This document shows, one piece after another, positions 6,253-13,837 of a stretch of DNA of 26,648 nt. Origin of the DNA: an uncultured Veillonella sp. (GTDB lineage: Bacteria > Bacillota > Negativicutes > Veillonellales > Veillonellaceae); NCBI RefSeq assembly GCF_934230905.1, contig NZ_CAKQFJ010000025.1, forward strand, positions 1-26,648. Direction: 5' to 3'. Position numbers and translations under genes: made by a program. The notes under the pieces were generated by a model that was not told the DNA's origin, did no database searches, and saw only the letters and a list, made by a program, of their open reading frames with translations. How positions within the stretch are numbered: position 1 is the first letter of the stretch; each line of letters opens with the position of its first letter.

Positions 6253-7191
6253 CTATTTTAGCACGCTTGTCATTACGCCATTAACAACTGTATATGGATC
6301 ATTTTCACGTTCATTTACAGCTGCCACTTGGCTATTAAATTCGTCGCTTGTAATGATTGTATCAGCTACATAACGACCAATTTGTTCGTTAATCATTGCG
6401 ATGATTTCATCACGAGTACGTTCTGCCCGACGAGTTTCCAATTCACCAGAATCTTCAAGATACTCAAAATGTTCGTCTAAGGATTCGATAAGTTCATCTA
6501 CACCTTGATCTTTACTAGCAATTGTGCGCTTAATTGGTGGGCGCCATTTTACTTCACGAGAATCAAGGTCAAGCATCATTTCAATTTCAACATTCAAACG
6601 ATCACAACCATCTCGGTCAGCTTTATTGATAGCAAATACATCGCCTATTTCAAGAATACCTGCCTTTATAGCTTGGATATCATCACCAAGACCAGGAACT
6701 AAAACAACCAAAGTTGTATCAGCATTTTTTACAATGTCAACTTCAGATTGACCTACACCTACGGTCTCAATAATAACTAAATCCATACCAAAGGCATCCA
6801 TCAATTTTACAACGTCAGCAGTCTTTTTGGACAAGCCACCAAGACTTCCGCGTGTACCCATGCTTCGAATGAATACATTCTCATTTAATGTCAAATCATT
6901 CATTCTAATACGGTCCCCCAAGATAGCACCACCAGAAAATGGGCTAGTTGGGTCGATGGCAACGATGCCAATTTTTTTACCTTGATCTAGATAATGTTTA
7001 ACAACCTTATCTGTCAAAGTACTTTTACCAGCACCAGGGGCCCCAGTTATACCAAGAATACGAGCTCGTCCTGTTTTAGGATAAATTGCCTTCATTATAT
7101 CAATGGCATTATCATACTCGTTTTCTACAGCTGTGATGGACCGTGCTAAGGCTAGTCTTGAACCTTCAAAGAGGCCTTTAACTAAATCCAT
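6253..7191 (-). CDS. meaB: Methylmalonyl-CoA mutase chaperone GTPase MeaB
   Basis: A 312-residue G3E-family GTPase that gates cofactor loading and protects or reactivates B12-dependent methylmalonyl-CoA mutase. Visible motifs are Walker A GITGAPGAGKST near residue 48, a base/Mg region with DPTSPFSGGAILGDR, switch/Walker B ETVGVGQSE, and the guanine-specificity motif NKAD. I place the start at the ATG 7189-7191, with AGGTGGTGAGG (7195-7205) upstream. In-frame GTG codons at 7198-7203 overlap that site and would add four residues. The older name ArgK for this family reflects a mis-assigned kinase role. It follows the small mutase subunit by 79 bp; that gap holds a possible pseudoknot. Confidence 0.94.
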   Translation of the reverse strand: MDLVKGLFEGSRLALARSITAVENEYDNAIDIMKAIYPKTGRARILGITGAPGAGKSTLTDKVVKHYLDQGKKIGIVAIDPTSPFSGGAILGDRIRMNDLTLNENVFIRSMGTRGSLGGLSKKTADVVKLMDAFGMDLVIIETVGVGQSEVDIVKNADTTLVVLVPGLGDDIQAIKAGILEIGDVFAINKADRDGCDRLNVEIEMMLDLDSREVKWRPPIKRTIASKDQGVDELIESLDEHFEYLEDSGELETRRAERTRDEIIAMINEQIGRYVADTIITSDEFNSQVAAVNERENDPYTVVNGVMTSVLK

Positions 7192-7218
7192 TCGCCTCAC
7201 CACCTATCTTAGAATATG

Positions 7219-7257
7219 GGAATAGAGGGGAGCCCACTATTCCAGTAAAGCCCCTCT
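7219..7257 (-). promoter_or_regulatory. Candidate H-type pseudoknot in the mutase-meaB gap
   Basis: On the minus strand, stem 1 is AGAGGGG (7257-7251) with CCCCTCT (7230-7224). The loop of stem 1 contains GGAAT (7243-7239), which can pair with ATTCC (7223-7219) lying directly after stem 1. That is the geometry of an H-type pseudoknot with coaxial stacking. A competing 7-bp pairing, GGAATAG with CTATTCC, would invade stem 1. It ends 13 bases before the meaB ribosome binding site. No U-tract follows. Confidence 0.45.
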
Positions 7258-7270
7258 CTTGCCCAATAAA

Positions 7271-7666
7271 TTATTTTACGTTTTCCTTAATGAAGTCAAC
7301 GATATCACCAGTTGGAGTACCAGGTGTAAATACAGCTGCTACACCAGCCTTTTTCAAACCAGGGATATCAGCGTCAGGAATAACGCCACCGCCGATTACT
7401 AATACATCGCCCATGCCTTTTTCTTTCAAAAGTTCAACAATTTTAGGGAACAATGTGTTGTGAGCGCCGGAAAGAAGGGATAATGCAACTACATTAACGT
7501 CTTCAGAAAGTGCTGCTTCTACGATTTGTTCTGGAGTTTGACGAAGACCTGTGTAAATTACTTCGAAACCAGCATCGCGAAGTGCGCGTGCTACAACTTT
7601 TGCACCACGGTCATGACCATCAAGACCTGGTTTTGCTACGATTACTCTAATACGTTTTTCTGCCAT
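7271..7666 (-). CDS. Methylmalonyl-CoA mutase small (cobalamin-binding) subunit
   Basis: A 131-residue Rossmann-like B12-binding domain encoded as a separate chain. The base-off/His-on motif is DGHDRG, with His18 as the lower cobalt ligand. It continues with the SLLSGAH strand and the GGGVIPD loop that hold the dimethylbenzimidazole tail. In Propionibacterium and human enzymes this domain is the C-terminus of one long chain; here it is free-standing, as in archaeal mutases. It must pair with the large subunit encoded 28 bp upstream. The ATG at 7666 has a GGAGG-type site. Free-standing B12 domains also occur in isobutyryl- and ethylmalonyl-type systems, but the operon makes methylmalonyl-CoA mutase the clear reading. 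Confidence 0.93.
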   Translation of the reverse strand: MAEKRIRVIVAKPGLDGHDRGAKVVARALRDAGFEVIYTGLRQTPEQIVEAALSEDVNVVALSLLSGAHNTLFPKIVELLKEKGMGDVLVIGGGVIPDADIPGLKKAGVAAVFTPGTPTGDIVDFIKENVK

Positions 7667-7694
7667 GATTTATTACCTCCGAAATCAGCCGATA

Positions 7695-9341
7695 TTATAA
7701 TGTAGAATGAGCTTGGTATTCACCGAATACTTCGCGCAATACATTACAAATTTCACCCAAAGTAGCATATGTTTTAACTGCTGCAAGAATTAATGGCATC
7801 AAGTTAACGGATTCGTCAGCTGCACCAGCTTTCAAATCAGCCAAAGCTTTGTCAACTGCTGCTTGATCGCGATTAGCACGAACTGCTTGAGTTTTCTTGG
7901 ATTGGTTAACACCAACGGAAGCGTCTACGCGAAGCAAGTCTTTTGGAGCTTCTTCTTCAACTTGGAATTTGTTTACGCCAACGATTGTACGTAAGCCAGA
8001 TTCAACTTCCATTTGCCATTTATAAGCGGATTCTTGAATTTCTTTTTGGATGTAGCCTTTTTCGATTGCTACTACAGCGCCACCCATTTCATCAATTTTT
8101 TTGATGTAAGCCATAGCTTCGTCATAGATAGCGTTAGTCATAGCTTCTACATAGTAAGAACCACCCAATGGGTCAACTACGTCAGCTAAACCAGATTCGT
8201 AAGCCACGATTTGTTGTGTACGAAGAGCTACTTGTACAGATGCTTCTGTAGGAAGAGCTAACGCTTCGTCACGGGAGTTTGTATGTAAGGATTGAGTACC
8301 GCCCATTACAGCAGCTGCAGTTTGAAGAGCAACACGAACGATGTTGTTATCAACTTGTTGTGCAGTCAACATGGAACCAGCTGTTTGAGTATGTACACGA
8401 AGCATCATGGATTTTGGTTTTTTAGCACCAAAACGTTCTTTCATGATAGTTGCCCATAAACGACGGGATGCGCGGAATTTAGCAACTTCTTCAAGTACAT
8501 TGTTATGAGCGTTCCAGAAGAAGGAAAGACGGCCAGCGAATGTATCAACATCAAGACCAGCTTTCAAAGCTGCTTCTACGTATGCGATACCATCAGCAAT
8601 TGTAAATGCGATTTCTTGTGCTGCTGTGGAACCTGCTTCACGGATATGGTAACCGGAAATGGAGATTGTATTCCATTTAGGAACGTTTTGAGAACAATAT
8701 TCAAAGATATTAGTAATCAAACGCATGGATGGTTTTGGAGGGAAAATGTATGTACCACGAGCTGCATATTCTTTCAAAATATCATTTTGAATTGTACCTT
8801 TCAATTCTGTGGAAGGTACACCTTGTTTTTCAGCTACTGCGATATACATTGCCAACAAAACGGATGCTGGAGCGTTGATTGTCATAGATGTAGATACTTT
8901 GCCAAGGTCGATGCCGTCGAACAAGATTTCCATATCTGCTAAGGAGTCAATTGCTACACCTACTTTACCAACTTCGCCTTCAGCCATAACATCATCAGAG
9001 TCATAACCGATTTGTGTAGGTAAGTCGAATGCACAGGAAAGACCAGTTGCACCGGATTCGATAAGGTAACGGTAACGTTTGTTAGATTCTTCAGCAGTTG
9101 CGAAACCAGCATACATACGCATAGTCCAGAAACGACCACGGTACATTGTAGGTTGTACGCCACGAGTATATGGATATTCACCAGGCATACCCAAATCACG
9201 TTCATAATCAAAACCTTCAATATCAACTGGTGTATATACACGGTTGTATTTCAAGTTTTGACGTTCTGGAGTTTTTACACACTTTTCGTCACAAAGTTTA
9301 TTGTACTCAGCAATTTGGGCTTTAAGGTTTTCGTAAGCCAT
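7695..9341 (-). CDS. Methylmalonyl-CoA mutase large (catalytic) subunit
   Basis: A 548-residue (beta/alpha)8 barrel subunit that isomerises succinyl-CoA and (R)-methylmalonyl-CoA by an adenosylcobalamin radical mechanism. Equivalents of the Propionibacterium substrate-specificity residues are present: Tyr77 (Tyr89, in RMYAGF), Arg195 (Arg207, in AARGTY) and His232 (His244, in SGYH). The Tyr/Arg pair argues for methylmalonyl-CoA and against isobutyryl-CoA mutase, which has Phe/Gln. The residue before Tyr77 is Met where Gln is usual (RQYAGF). The chain stops after the linker region and lacks the B12 domain, which is the next gene. The ATG at 9341 follows AGGAGG with a slightly long spacer. It is 28 bp after the CoA-transferase. 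Confidence 0.95.
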   Translation of the reverse strand: MAYENLKAQIAEYNKLCDEKCVKTPERQNLKYNRVYTPVDIEGFDYERDLGMPGEYPYTRGVQPTMYRGRFWTMRMYAGFATAEESNKRYRYLIESGATGLSCAFDLPTQIGYDSDDVMAEGEVGKVGVAIDSLADMEILFDGIDLGKVSTSMTINAPASVLLAMYIAVAEKQGVPSTELKGTIQNDILKEYAARGTYIFPPKPSMRLITNIFEYCSQNVPKWNTISISGYHIREAGSTAAQEIAFTIADGIAYVEAALKAGLDVDTFAGRLSFFWNAHNNVLEEVAKFRASRRLWATIMKERFGAKKPKSMMLRVHTQTAGSMLTAQQVDNNIVRVALQTAAAVMGGTQSLHTNSRDEALALPTEASVQVALRTQQIVAYESGLADVVDPLGGSYYVEAMTNAIYDEAMAYIKKIDEMGGAVVAIEKGYIQKEIQESAYKWQMEVESGLRTIVGVNKFQVEEEAPKDLLRVDASVGVNQSKKTQAVRANRDQAAVDKALADLKAGAADESVNLMPLILAAVKTYATLGEICNVLREVFGEYQAHSTL

Positions 9342-9369
9342 GTTTTCATCATCCTCCTAAAAAAACAGG

Positions 9370-10872
9370 TTATTTTTTCATGCTTCCAGTTTCTGTGAAG
9401 CGTTTATGCCAAGAAAGAGCTTCGTCAAGCAACATAGGTGTATGGGCATTCTTTGTTGCAGCGATTGCTTTTTCGAGGTATTCAGTTAACATAGGTTTGT
9501 AGTCTGGGTGAGCACATTTTTCAATGATTAAACGAGCTCTTTCCACTGGGCTCAAACCACGGCAGTCAGCAACACCTTGTTCTGTACAGAAAATCATAGT
9601 GTCATGTTCTGGATGATCCACATGAGATACATATGGAACAATAGAACTAATGTCGCCACCTTTAGCAACGGAATTAGTACAGAAAATAGTGAGATATGCA
9701 CTACGTGCAAAATCACCAGATCCACCAATACCATTCATCATTTTACTACCCATAATATGAGTAGAGTTTACATTGCCAAAAATATCAAATTCGATAGCGG
9801 TATTCATGGCAATGACACCGATACGACGAGCAATACCAGGGTTGTTAGAAATTTCTTGTGGACGAAGAATAATCTTTTTGCGATATTCATCGATATTGTT
9901 ATAGAAACGTTTCAACCCATCTGGAGAAGGACTCAATGCAGTACCAGAACATACAGTTACTTTACCTGCATCAATTAAGTCAAACATACCATCTTGAATT
10001 ACTTCTGTATAAATAGATAAATCAGTGAATGGGCCTTGCGCCAAGCCACTGATTACTGCATTTGCTACAGAACCTACGCCAGATTGTAATGGAAGCAAGT
10101 TTTTAGGTAAACGACCTTCTGCAATTTCTTGTTCAAAGAATTTGATAAGGTGTTGACTCATTGCTTTCGCATCATCATCGATAGGTGCTAAAGGTCTTGT
10201 AGTATCAGGAACATCACAAGGAACTACTGCAACAATTTTTTCTGGGTCACAAGGAATTGCATCAGTACCAATACGATCACCAGCAGTTTCCAATGGAATT
10301 GGTTTACGATGTGGTGGATCAAGTGGTTCATAGATGTCATGCATACCAACCAAAGATAATGGTTGAGAAACATTAACTTCTACTATTACTTTTTTTGCTT
10401 GGCTAACAAATGTTGGAGAGTTGCCAACAGATGTTGTAGGCACTAAAGAGCCATCTTCATTGATTTGGCAAACTTCTATAATTGCTACGTCTAAATTACC
10501 GAAGAAACCATAGCGCACATTTTGTGCCATTGTACTTAAATGCATATCAACATATTTAATGTCGCCGCTATTTAATGCTTTACGTGTATCCTTATTAGTT
10601 TGATAAGGGAAACGGCGGTTAATGCCATTTGCACGTGTCAATGCACCGTCGGCTTCATCACCAACGGATGCACCTGTCCATAAATCAATTTTAAATGATT
10701 CTTTTTCCATTCTTTCAGCCAAAGCCAATGGTACAGCTTTTGCATAACCAGATGGAGTAAAGCCGGAAATACCAACCTTATCATTATGGTTAATCAATTG
10801 AGCTGCTTCATAAGCTGAGACAATTTTGCCTTGGAGGGCCGCATTTTTAACGCGATCTTTGATGTCTATCAT
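9370..10872 (-). CDS. Succinate:(propionyl/acetyl)-CoA CoA-transferase, Cat1/ScpC family
   Basis: A 500-residue class I CoA-transferase of the acetyl-CoA hydrolase/transferase family. The probable nucleophile is Glu290 in YTEVIQDG, matching the catalytic Glu of Acetobacter AarC. Oxyanion and CoA-site motifs include GFTPSGYAKAVP near residue 37, QSGVGSVANAV near 263 and NGIGGSGDFARSAYL. In this operon the expected role is transfer of CoA from propionyl-CoA to succinate, closing the decarboxylation cycle without ATP. Acetyl-CoA could also be a donor, and sequence alone does not separate these. The ATG at 10872 follows AAGGAGAT. It is the first gene of the catabolic operon, behind a strong promoter with a leader of about 73 nt. 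Confidence 0.92.
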   Translation of the reverse strand: MIDIKDRVKNAALQGKIVSAYEAAQLINHNDKVGISGFTPSGYAKAVPLALAERMEKESFKIDLWTGASVGDEADGALTRANGINRRFPYQTNKDTRKALNSGDIKYVDMHLSTMAQNVRYGFFGNLDVAIIEVCQINEDGSLVPTTSVGNSPTFVSQAKKVIVEVNVSQPLSLVGMHDIYEPLDPPHRKPIPLETAGDRIGTDAIPCDPEKIVAVVPCDVPDTTRPLAPIDDDAKAMSQHLIKFFEQEIAEGRLPKNLLPLQSGVGSVANAVISGLAQGPFTDLSIYTEVIQDGMFDLIDAGKVTVCSGTALSPSPDGLKRFYNNIDEYRKKIILRPQEISNNPGIARRIGVIAMNTAIEFDIFGNVNSTHIMGSKMMNGIGGSGDFARSAYLTIFCTNSVAKGGDISSIVPYVSHVDHPEHDTMIFCTEQGVADCRGLSPVERARLIIEKCAHPDYKPMLTEYLEKAIAATKNAHTPMLLDEALSWHKRFTETGSMKK

Positions 10873-10951
10873 CGTACCATCTCCTTAAAATCACCTTGTT
10901 AAACGACAGTTGATCAATTTCTTGGTCTAAATCGTTCCTTAAACCACTTTC

Positions 10952-10980
10952 ATCGTATGCTTTTACAATAGCATTGTCAA
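10952..10980 (-). promoter_or_regulatory. Sigma-A-type promoter of the succinate-to-propionate operon
   Basis: On the minus strand, a perfect -35 TTGACA (10980-10975) and a -10 TACGAT (10957-10952) are separated by 17 bases. The predicted start is near 10945, giving a leader of about 73 nt. Just upstream of the -35 is a dyad ATGCAT-AAA-ATGTAT (10986-11000), and further upstream TGACT-AAA-AGTCA (11028-11040). AT-rich DNA follows to 11130. The remaining gap (10873-11130) holds no gene that I can see. Confidence 0.8.
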
Positions 10981-10985
10981 CTTAT

Positions 10986-11000
10986 ATGCATAAAATGTAT
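10986..11000. promoter_or_regulatory. Near-palindrome next to the operon promoter
   Basis: ATGCAT-AAA-ATGTAT, symmetric except for one position per arm, ends 5 bases upstream of the -35 box, centred near -48. That is a usual place for an activator, and also fits a repressor. The binding protein is unknown. Confidence 0.35.
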
Positions 11001-11027
11001 TTTTTATCACACATTTATAGGGTATTA

Positions 11028-11040
11028 TGACTAAAAGTCA
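11028..11040. promoter_or_regulatory. Short perfect dyad upstream of the operon promoter
   Basis: TGACT-AAA-AGTCA, 13 bases with perfect 5-base arms, is centred about 90 bases upstream of the predicted transcription start. Short dyads are common in AT-rich DNA; the location is the only reason to list it. Confidence 0.3.
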
Positions 11041-11130
11041 TTGATTTTTTATTTTTTAGATAAATTTAATTCACATCGTTATAACTTATAGGAATTTTAC
11101 ATGTAATATTGTTATTTCATATATATAGAT

Positions 11131-11188
11131 AAAAAAAGAGTGAATCGAATAAATCCTATACAGTATATAGATTCTTTTCAATTCACTC
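11131..11188 (-). terminator. Rho-independent terminator of the lon-to-ligase run
   Basis: On the minus strand, GAGTGAATTGAA (11188-11177) pairs with TTCGATTCACTC (11149-11138), 12 bp with one G-U. Further inner pairing extends the stem toward the centre. Seven T follow (11137-11131). It lies 55 bases after the stop of the gene at 11243-12511 and insulates it from the catabolic operon promoter. Confidence 0.9.
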
Positions 11189-11242
11189 CTATTTAATTTT
11201 GACTTATAAAGCACGTAACATCTGCAACTTTTTCAATGCGTT

Positions 11243-12511
11243 TTAATTATGATTGATTTTAACTTGATTTTGTTGAGCTTTCACAAATGCGCCAACCCAA
11301 CCAAGTAACAACCAAAAAGTAATGGTTACTTGATGACTATACAATTCAAAATCAGATACCCCACTAACAAGCACACCTACTGCTAACGCACCAACACCAA
11401 TCGATGCTGCTTTACGGAACACATCCCCTTTTAGACGTATAGAGGTAACCACATGACCTAATAATACAGTTATAAATGAGATAAGTCCTGGTATGCCTAT
11501 TTCAGCTAACATATTAAGGTATAAATTATGAGCGTGATACATCAATATATTAGGACCTTGAATATAATAATTATATTCTGGATACACTAAATAAAATGTA
11601 TTCCACCCAATGCCCCACACAGGATTTTCACGAACAATGTACATTGTGCTATCCCACAAAGCCCATCGTAAATCAGCTGATGTGTCATGACCTTGGAATA
11701 TAGACCAAAGACGAGTAGCAATCTCTCCATCATAAAAATATAGAATAATAGGGATTGCTAACAAGGATAATAATAGACGACGTTCTACAAAAATTCCCCA
11801 GTAAATAATCATGGCACCAAAACTGATCCATATACCACGTGAATACGTTAATAGCATGGTAACAAAAAGTATTAATGCTATGGGAATCATCATGTAGATT
11901 TGTTTCTTATATTCCTCCGATAGGATTTTATCGGTTAAGCCCTTCCAGTAAACCAATAGATAACTAATTACTACACTAAGAATCATCAACAAATAAGCAC
12001 CCAATAAATTGGGATTCGTCAACGTCGACGACATGCGTCGCATTAATTTGGGAAATTGGATGGCATCAACCCATTCCTTTATATGATGATTAGGAATAAA
12101 AATATATTCATAAGCACCAATACAACAAACAAGAATCGCCGTTCCCAATGTACATTGAAGAAAATAACGCCATTGTTTTGGTGTACTAATATAGGTACGC
12201 ACTAAATAATATATACCACTACCGGCTACAATCTGATAAAACCAACTAGTCAAAGCCCATTGTGCATTATTAGATAATGTAGCAGATATTCCGGTCCACA
12301 GCACAAAAAACATAACGGTCCAAGACAGCCACCCCGAAGGTAAACTTAGGCTACGGCGCCTCACTAAATCAACCAAAGCAAGCCCTATTGCAATCCACAA
12401 TAGTACATCCCCTACCATAGGTTGCAAAGGCATCGCTATAACCACACCATAAATGAGTCGTTCAATATAAAACTTTAATTTTGTTTCTGTTGGAAATAAT
12501 GAGTGTTCCAT
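11243..12511 (-). CDS. O-antigen ligase / Wzy-like polytopic membrane protein
   Basis: A 422-residue protein with about ten to twelve membrane segments. It has the Wzy_C/WaaL landmarks: YSRGIW near residue 223, then a large periplasmic loop with RWALWDSTMYIVRENPVWGIGWNTF, and HAHNLYLNMLAEIGIPGL near residue 330. In this family such residues take part in moving undecaprenyl-linked glycan to lipid A core or to a protein. Veillonella has an outer membrane with LPS, so an O-antigen ligase role is plausible; a polymerase or protein O-glycosyl ligase cannot be excluded. The ATG at 12511 has only a weak AGGTAA site. It starts 9 bp after folC and is the last gene before a strong terminator. No other glycan genes are adjacent. 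Confidence 0.8.
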   Translation of the reverse strand: MEHSLFPTETKLKFYIERLIYGVVIAMPLQPMVGDVLLWIAIGLALVDLVRRRSLSLPSGWLSWTVMFFVLWTGISATLSNNAQWALTSWFYQIVAGSGIYYLVRTYISTPKQWRYFLQCTLGTAILVCCIGAYEYIFIPNHHIKEWVDAIQFPKLMRRMSSTLTNPNLLGAYLLMILSVVISYLLVYWKGLTDKILSEEYKKQIYMMIPIALILFVTMLLTYSRGIWISFGAMIIYWGIFVERRLLLSLLAIPIILYFYDGEIATRLWSIFQGHDTSADLRWALWDSTMYIVRENPVWGIGWNTFYLVYPEYNYYIQGPNILMYHAHNLYLNMLAEIGIPGLISFITVLLGHVVTSIRLKGDVFRKAASIGVGALAVGVLVSGVSDFELYSHQVTITFWLLLGWVGAFVKAQQNQVKINHN

Positions 12512-12520
12512 ACTAATTAC

Positions 12521-13828
12521 CTAGTGTCTCATACGGTTATTTAACCAACCGCGAGCTTCGCCAAGAATATATAAAGATCCACACACAACAATGATATCTC
12601 CATCTTGTGTCGATTGTAATGCTAAATCAAGAGCACGGCTCACAGAATCCTCAGTCTGTGCCACTACACCTTTTACACATTGGCGTATAGTATCTACCAA
12701 TTTTTCCGGCACCTCTGTACGTGGTGTTGGTGCAGCCACTGCAATTACTGTATCTTTTGGTTTTACAACTTCGCGAATAATCCCCATTTCATCCTTATCA
12801 GACAAAATAGCCATCACCATTGTTTTTGGAGTATCCCCAAACAATTCATGGTAGGTCATGCCGAAAGATTCTGCACCTGCTGCATTGTGGGCACCATCAA
12901 ATATGAATGTTCGATCCAACGCTTTTTTTATTTCAAAACGCCCCGCCCAAGTAGCACGAGCAAAGCCTTCGCGCATTGTTTCTTCGCTAATAGCATCATC
13001 ATTTTCCATAACTAGTCGTACAGCTTGTAATGCACAAGCCAAGTTTACGGATTGATGAATACCGGCCATCGTTGTAAATAACATAGCAGGTGGCGCACCA
13101 ATAGCACTGACCGTAATCAATTGTCCGCCTGGCACTACACTACGACTATCAATACCGAATTTTTTGTTAAACACATACAATGATGCATGTTTTTCTTCAG
13201 CCGTTTCCTCAATAACCTTTAATGGACCTTCTTGAGCTGCCGTTACAACAGGTACTCCTTCTTTTATAATTCCTGCCTTATGTTTAGCAATCTCCTCAAC
13301 CGTATTGCCACAATACGCTTGATGATCAAGGGTAACATTAGTAATAACGGAAACCACTGGTGTCACAACATTCGTTGAATCCAATAATCCACCCAAGCCA
13401 GCTTCTACAACAGCGTAGTCGACTCCTTGCTCTTTAAAGAATAAAAATGCTGCAGCCGTTAAAATTTCAAATTGTGTAGGTGGCTCCACCCCATCCGCAA
13501 TGATCTTATCTACGCCTTGTCGAACACAATCGATTAACTTGCCAAAAGCATCTTTACTAATTTGAACATCATTAATTTCTATACGCTCCGTATATGATTC
13601 AAGGTGAGGCGATGTAAATCGCCCCACCCGTAATCCACTGGTAAACAGAGCATACGAAATATAGGTTGTTACAGAACCTTTACCATTCGTTCCCGTAACA
13701 TGAATGATTTTATAATCTCGTTCAGGATTCCCCAACGCCTGCAATAATGCACGAATACGATCTAATCCCGGTTTTATGCCAAAGGATGAAGTGTCTTCTA
13801 AATACGTTAAGGCTTCTTCGTATGTCAT
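12521..13828 (-). CDS. folC: Folylpolyglutamate synthase / dihydrofolate synthase
   Basis: A 435-residue Mur-ligase-family ATPase that adds glutamate to folates (and to dihydropteroate if bifunctional). The P-loop HVTGTNGKGSV is near residue 43. The family loop reads EAGLGGLLDSTNVV, with Leu where Arg is usual in GLGGRLDATN. The KAGIIK motif (carbamylated Lys region) follows near residue 190, and FDGAHN marks the C-terminal glutamate-ligase domain near residue 312. Length is typical. The ATG at 13828 has AGGAGG. The valS stop lies 9 bp upstream, so the site is squeezed between the genes and coupling is likely. Confidence 0.95.
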   Translation of the reverse strand: MTYEEALTYLEDTSSFGIKPGLDRIRALLQALGNPERDYKIIHVTGTNGKGSVTTYISYALFTSGLRVGRFTSPHLESYTERIEINDVQISKDAFGKLIDCVRQGVDKIIADGVEPPTQFEILTAAAFLFFKEQGVDYAVVEAGLGGLLDSTNVVTPVVSVITNVTLDHQAYCGNTVEEIAKHKAGIIKEGVPVVTAAQEGPLKVIEETAEEKHASLYVFNKKFGIDSRSVVPGGQLITVSAIGAPPAMLFTTMAGIHQSVNLACALQAVRLVMENDDAISEETMREGFARATWAGRFEIKKALDRTFIFDGAHNAAGAESFGMTYHELFGDTPKTMVMAILSDKDEMGIIREVVKPKDTVIAVAAPTPRTEVPEKLVDTIRQCVKGVVAQTEDSVSRALDLALQSTQDGDIIVVCGSLYILGEARGWLNNRMRH

Positions 13829-13837
13829 ATAAACCTC

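Noticed and set aside
8505..8942. Plus-strand open frame of 145 codons with many Cys
   Set aside because: It is antisense to the mutase large subunit, and the Cys-rich composition is an artefact of complementing its codons.
10873..10950. Cobalamin riboswitch in the leader of the mutase operon
   Set aside because: The leader is only about 73 nt and I see no B12-box-like sequence or the required multi-helix fold.
10981..11020. CRP/FNR- or Rex-like site near TGTGTGATAAAAAATACAT
   Set aside because: Only one half resembles a consensus half-site; the second half does not match.
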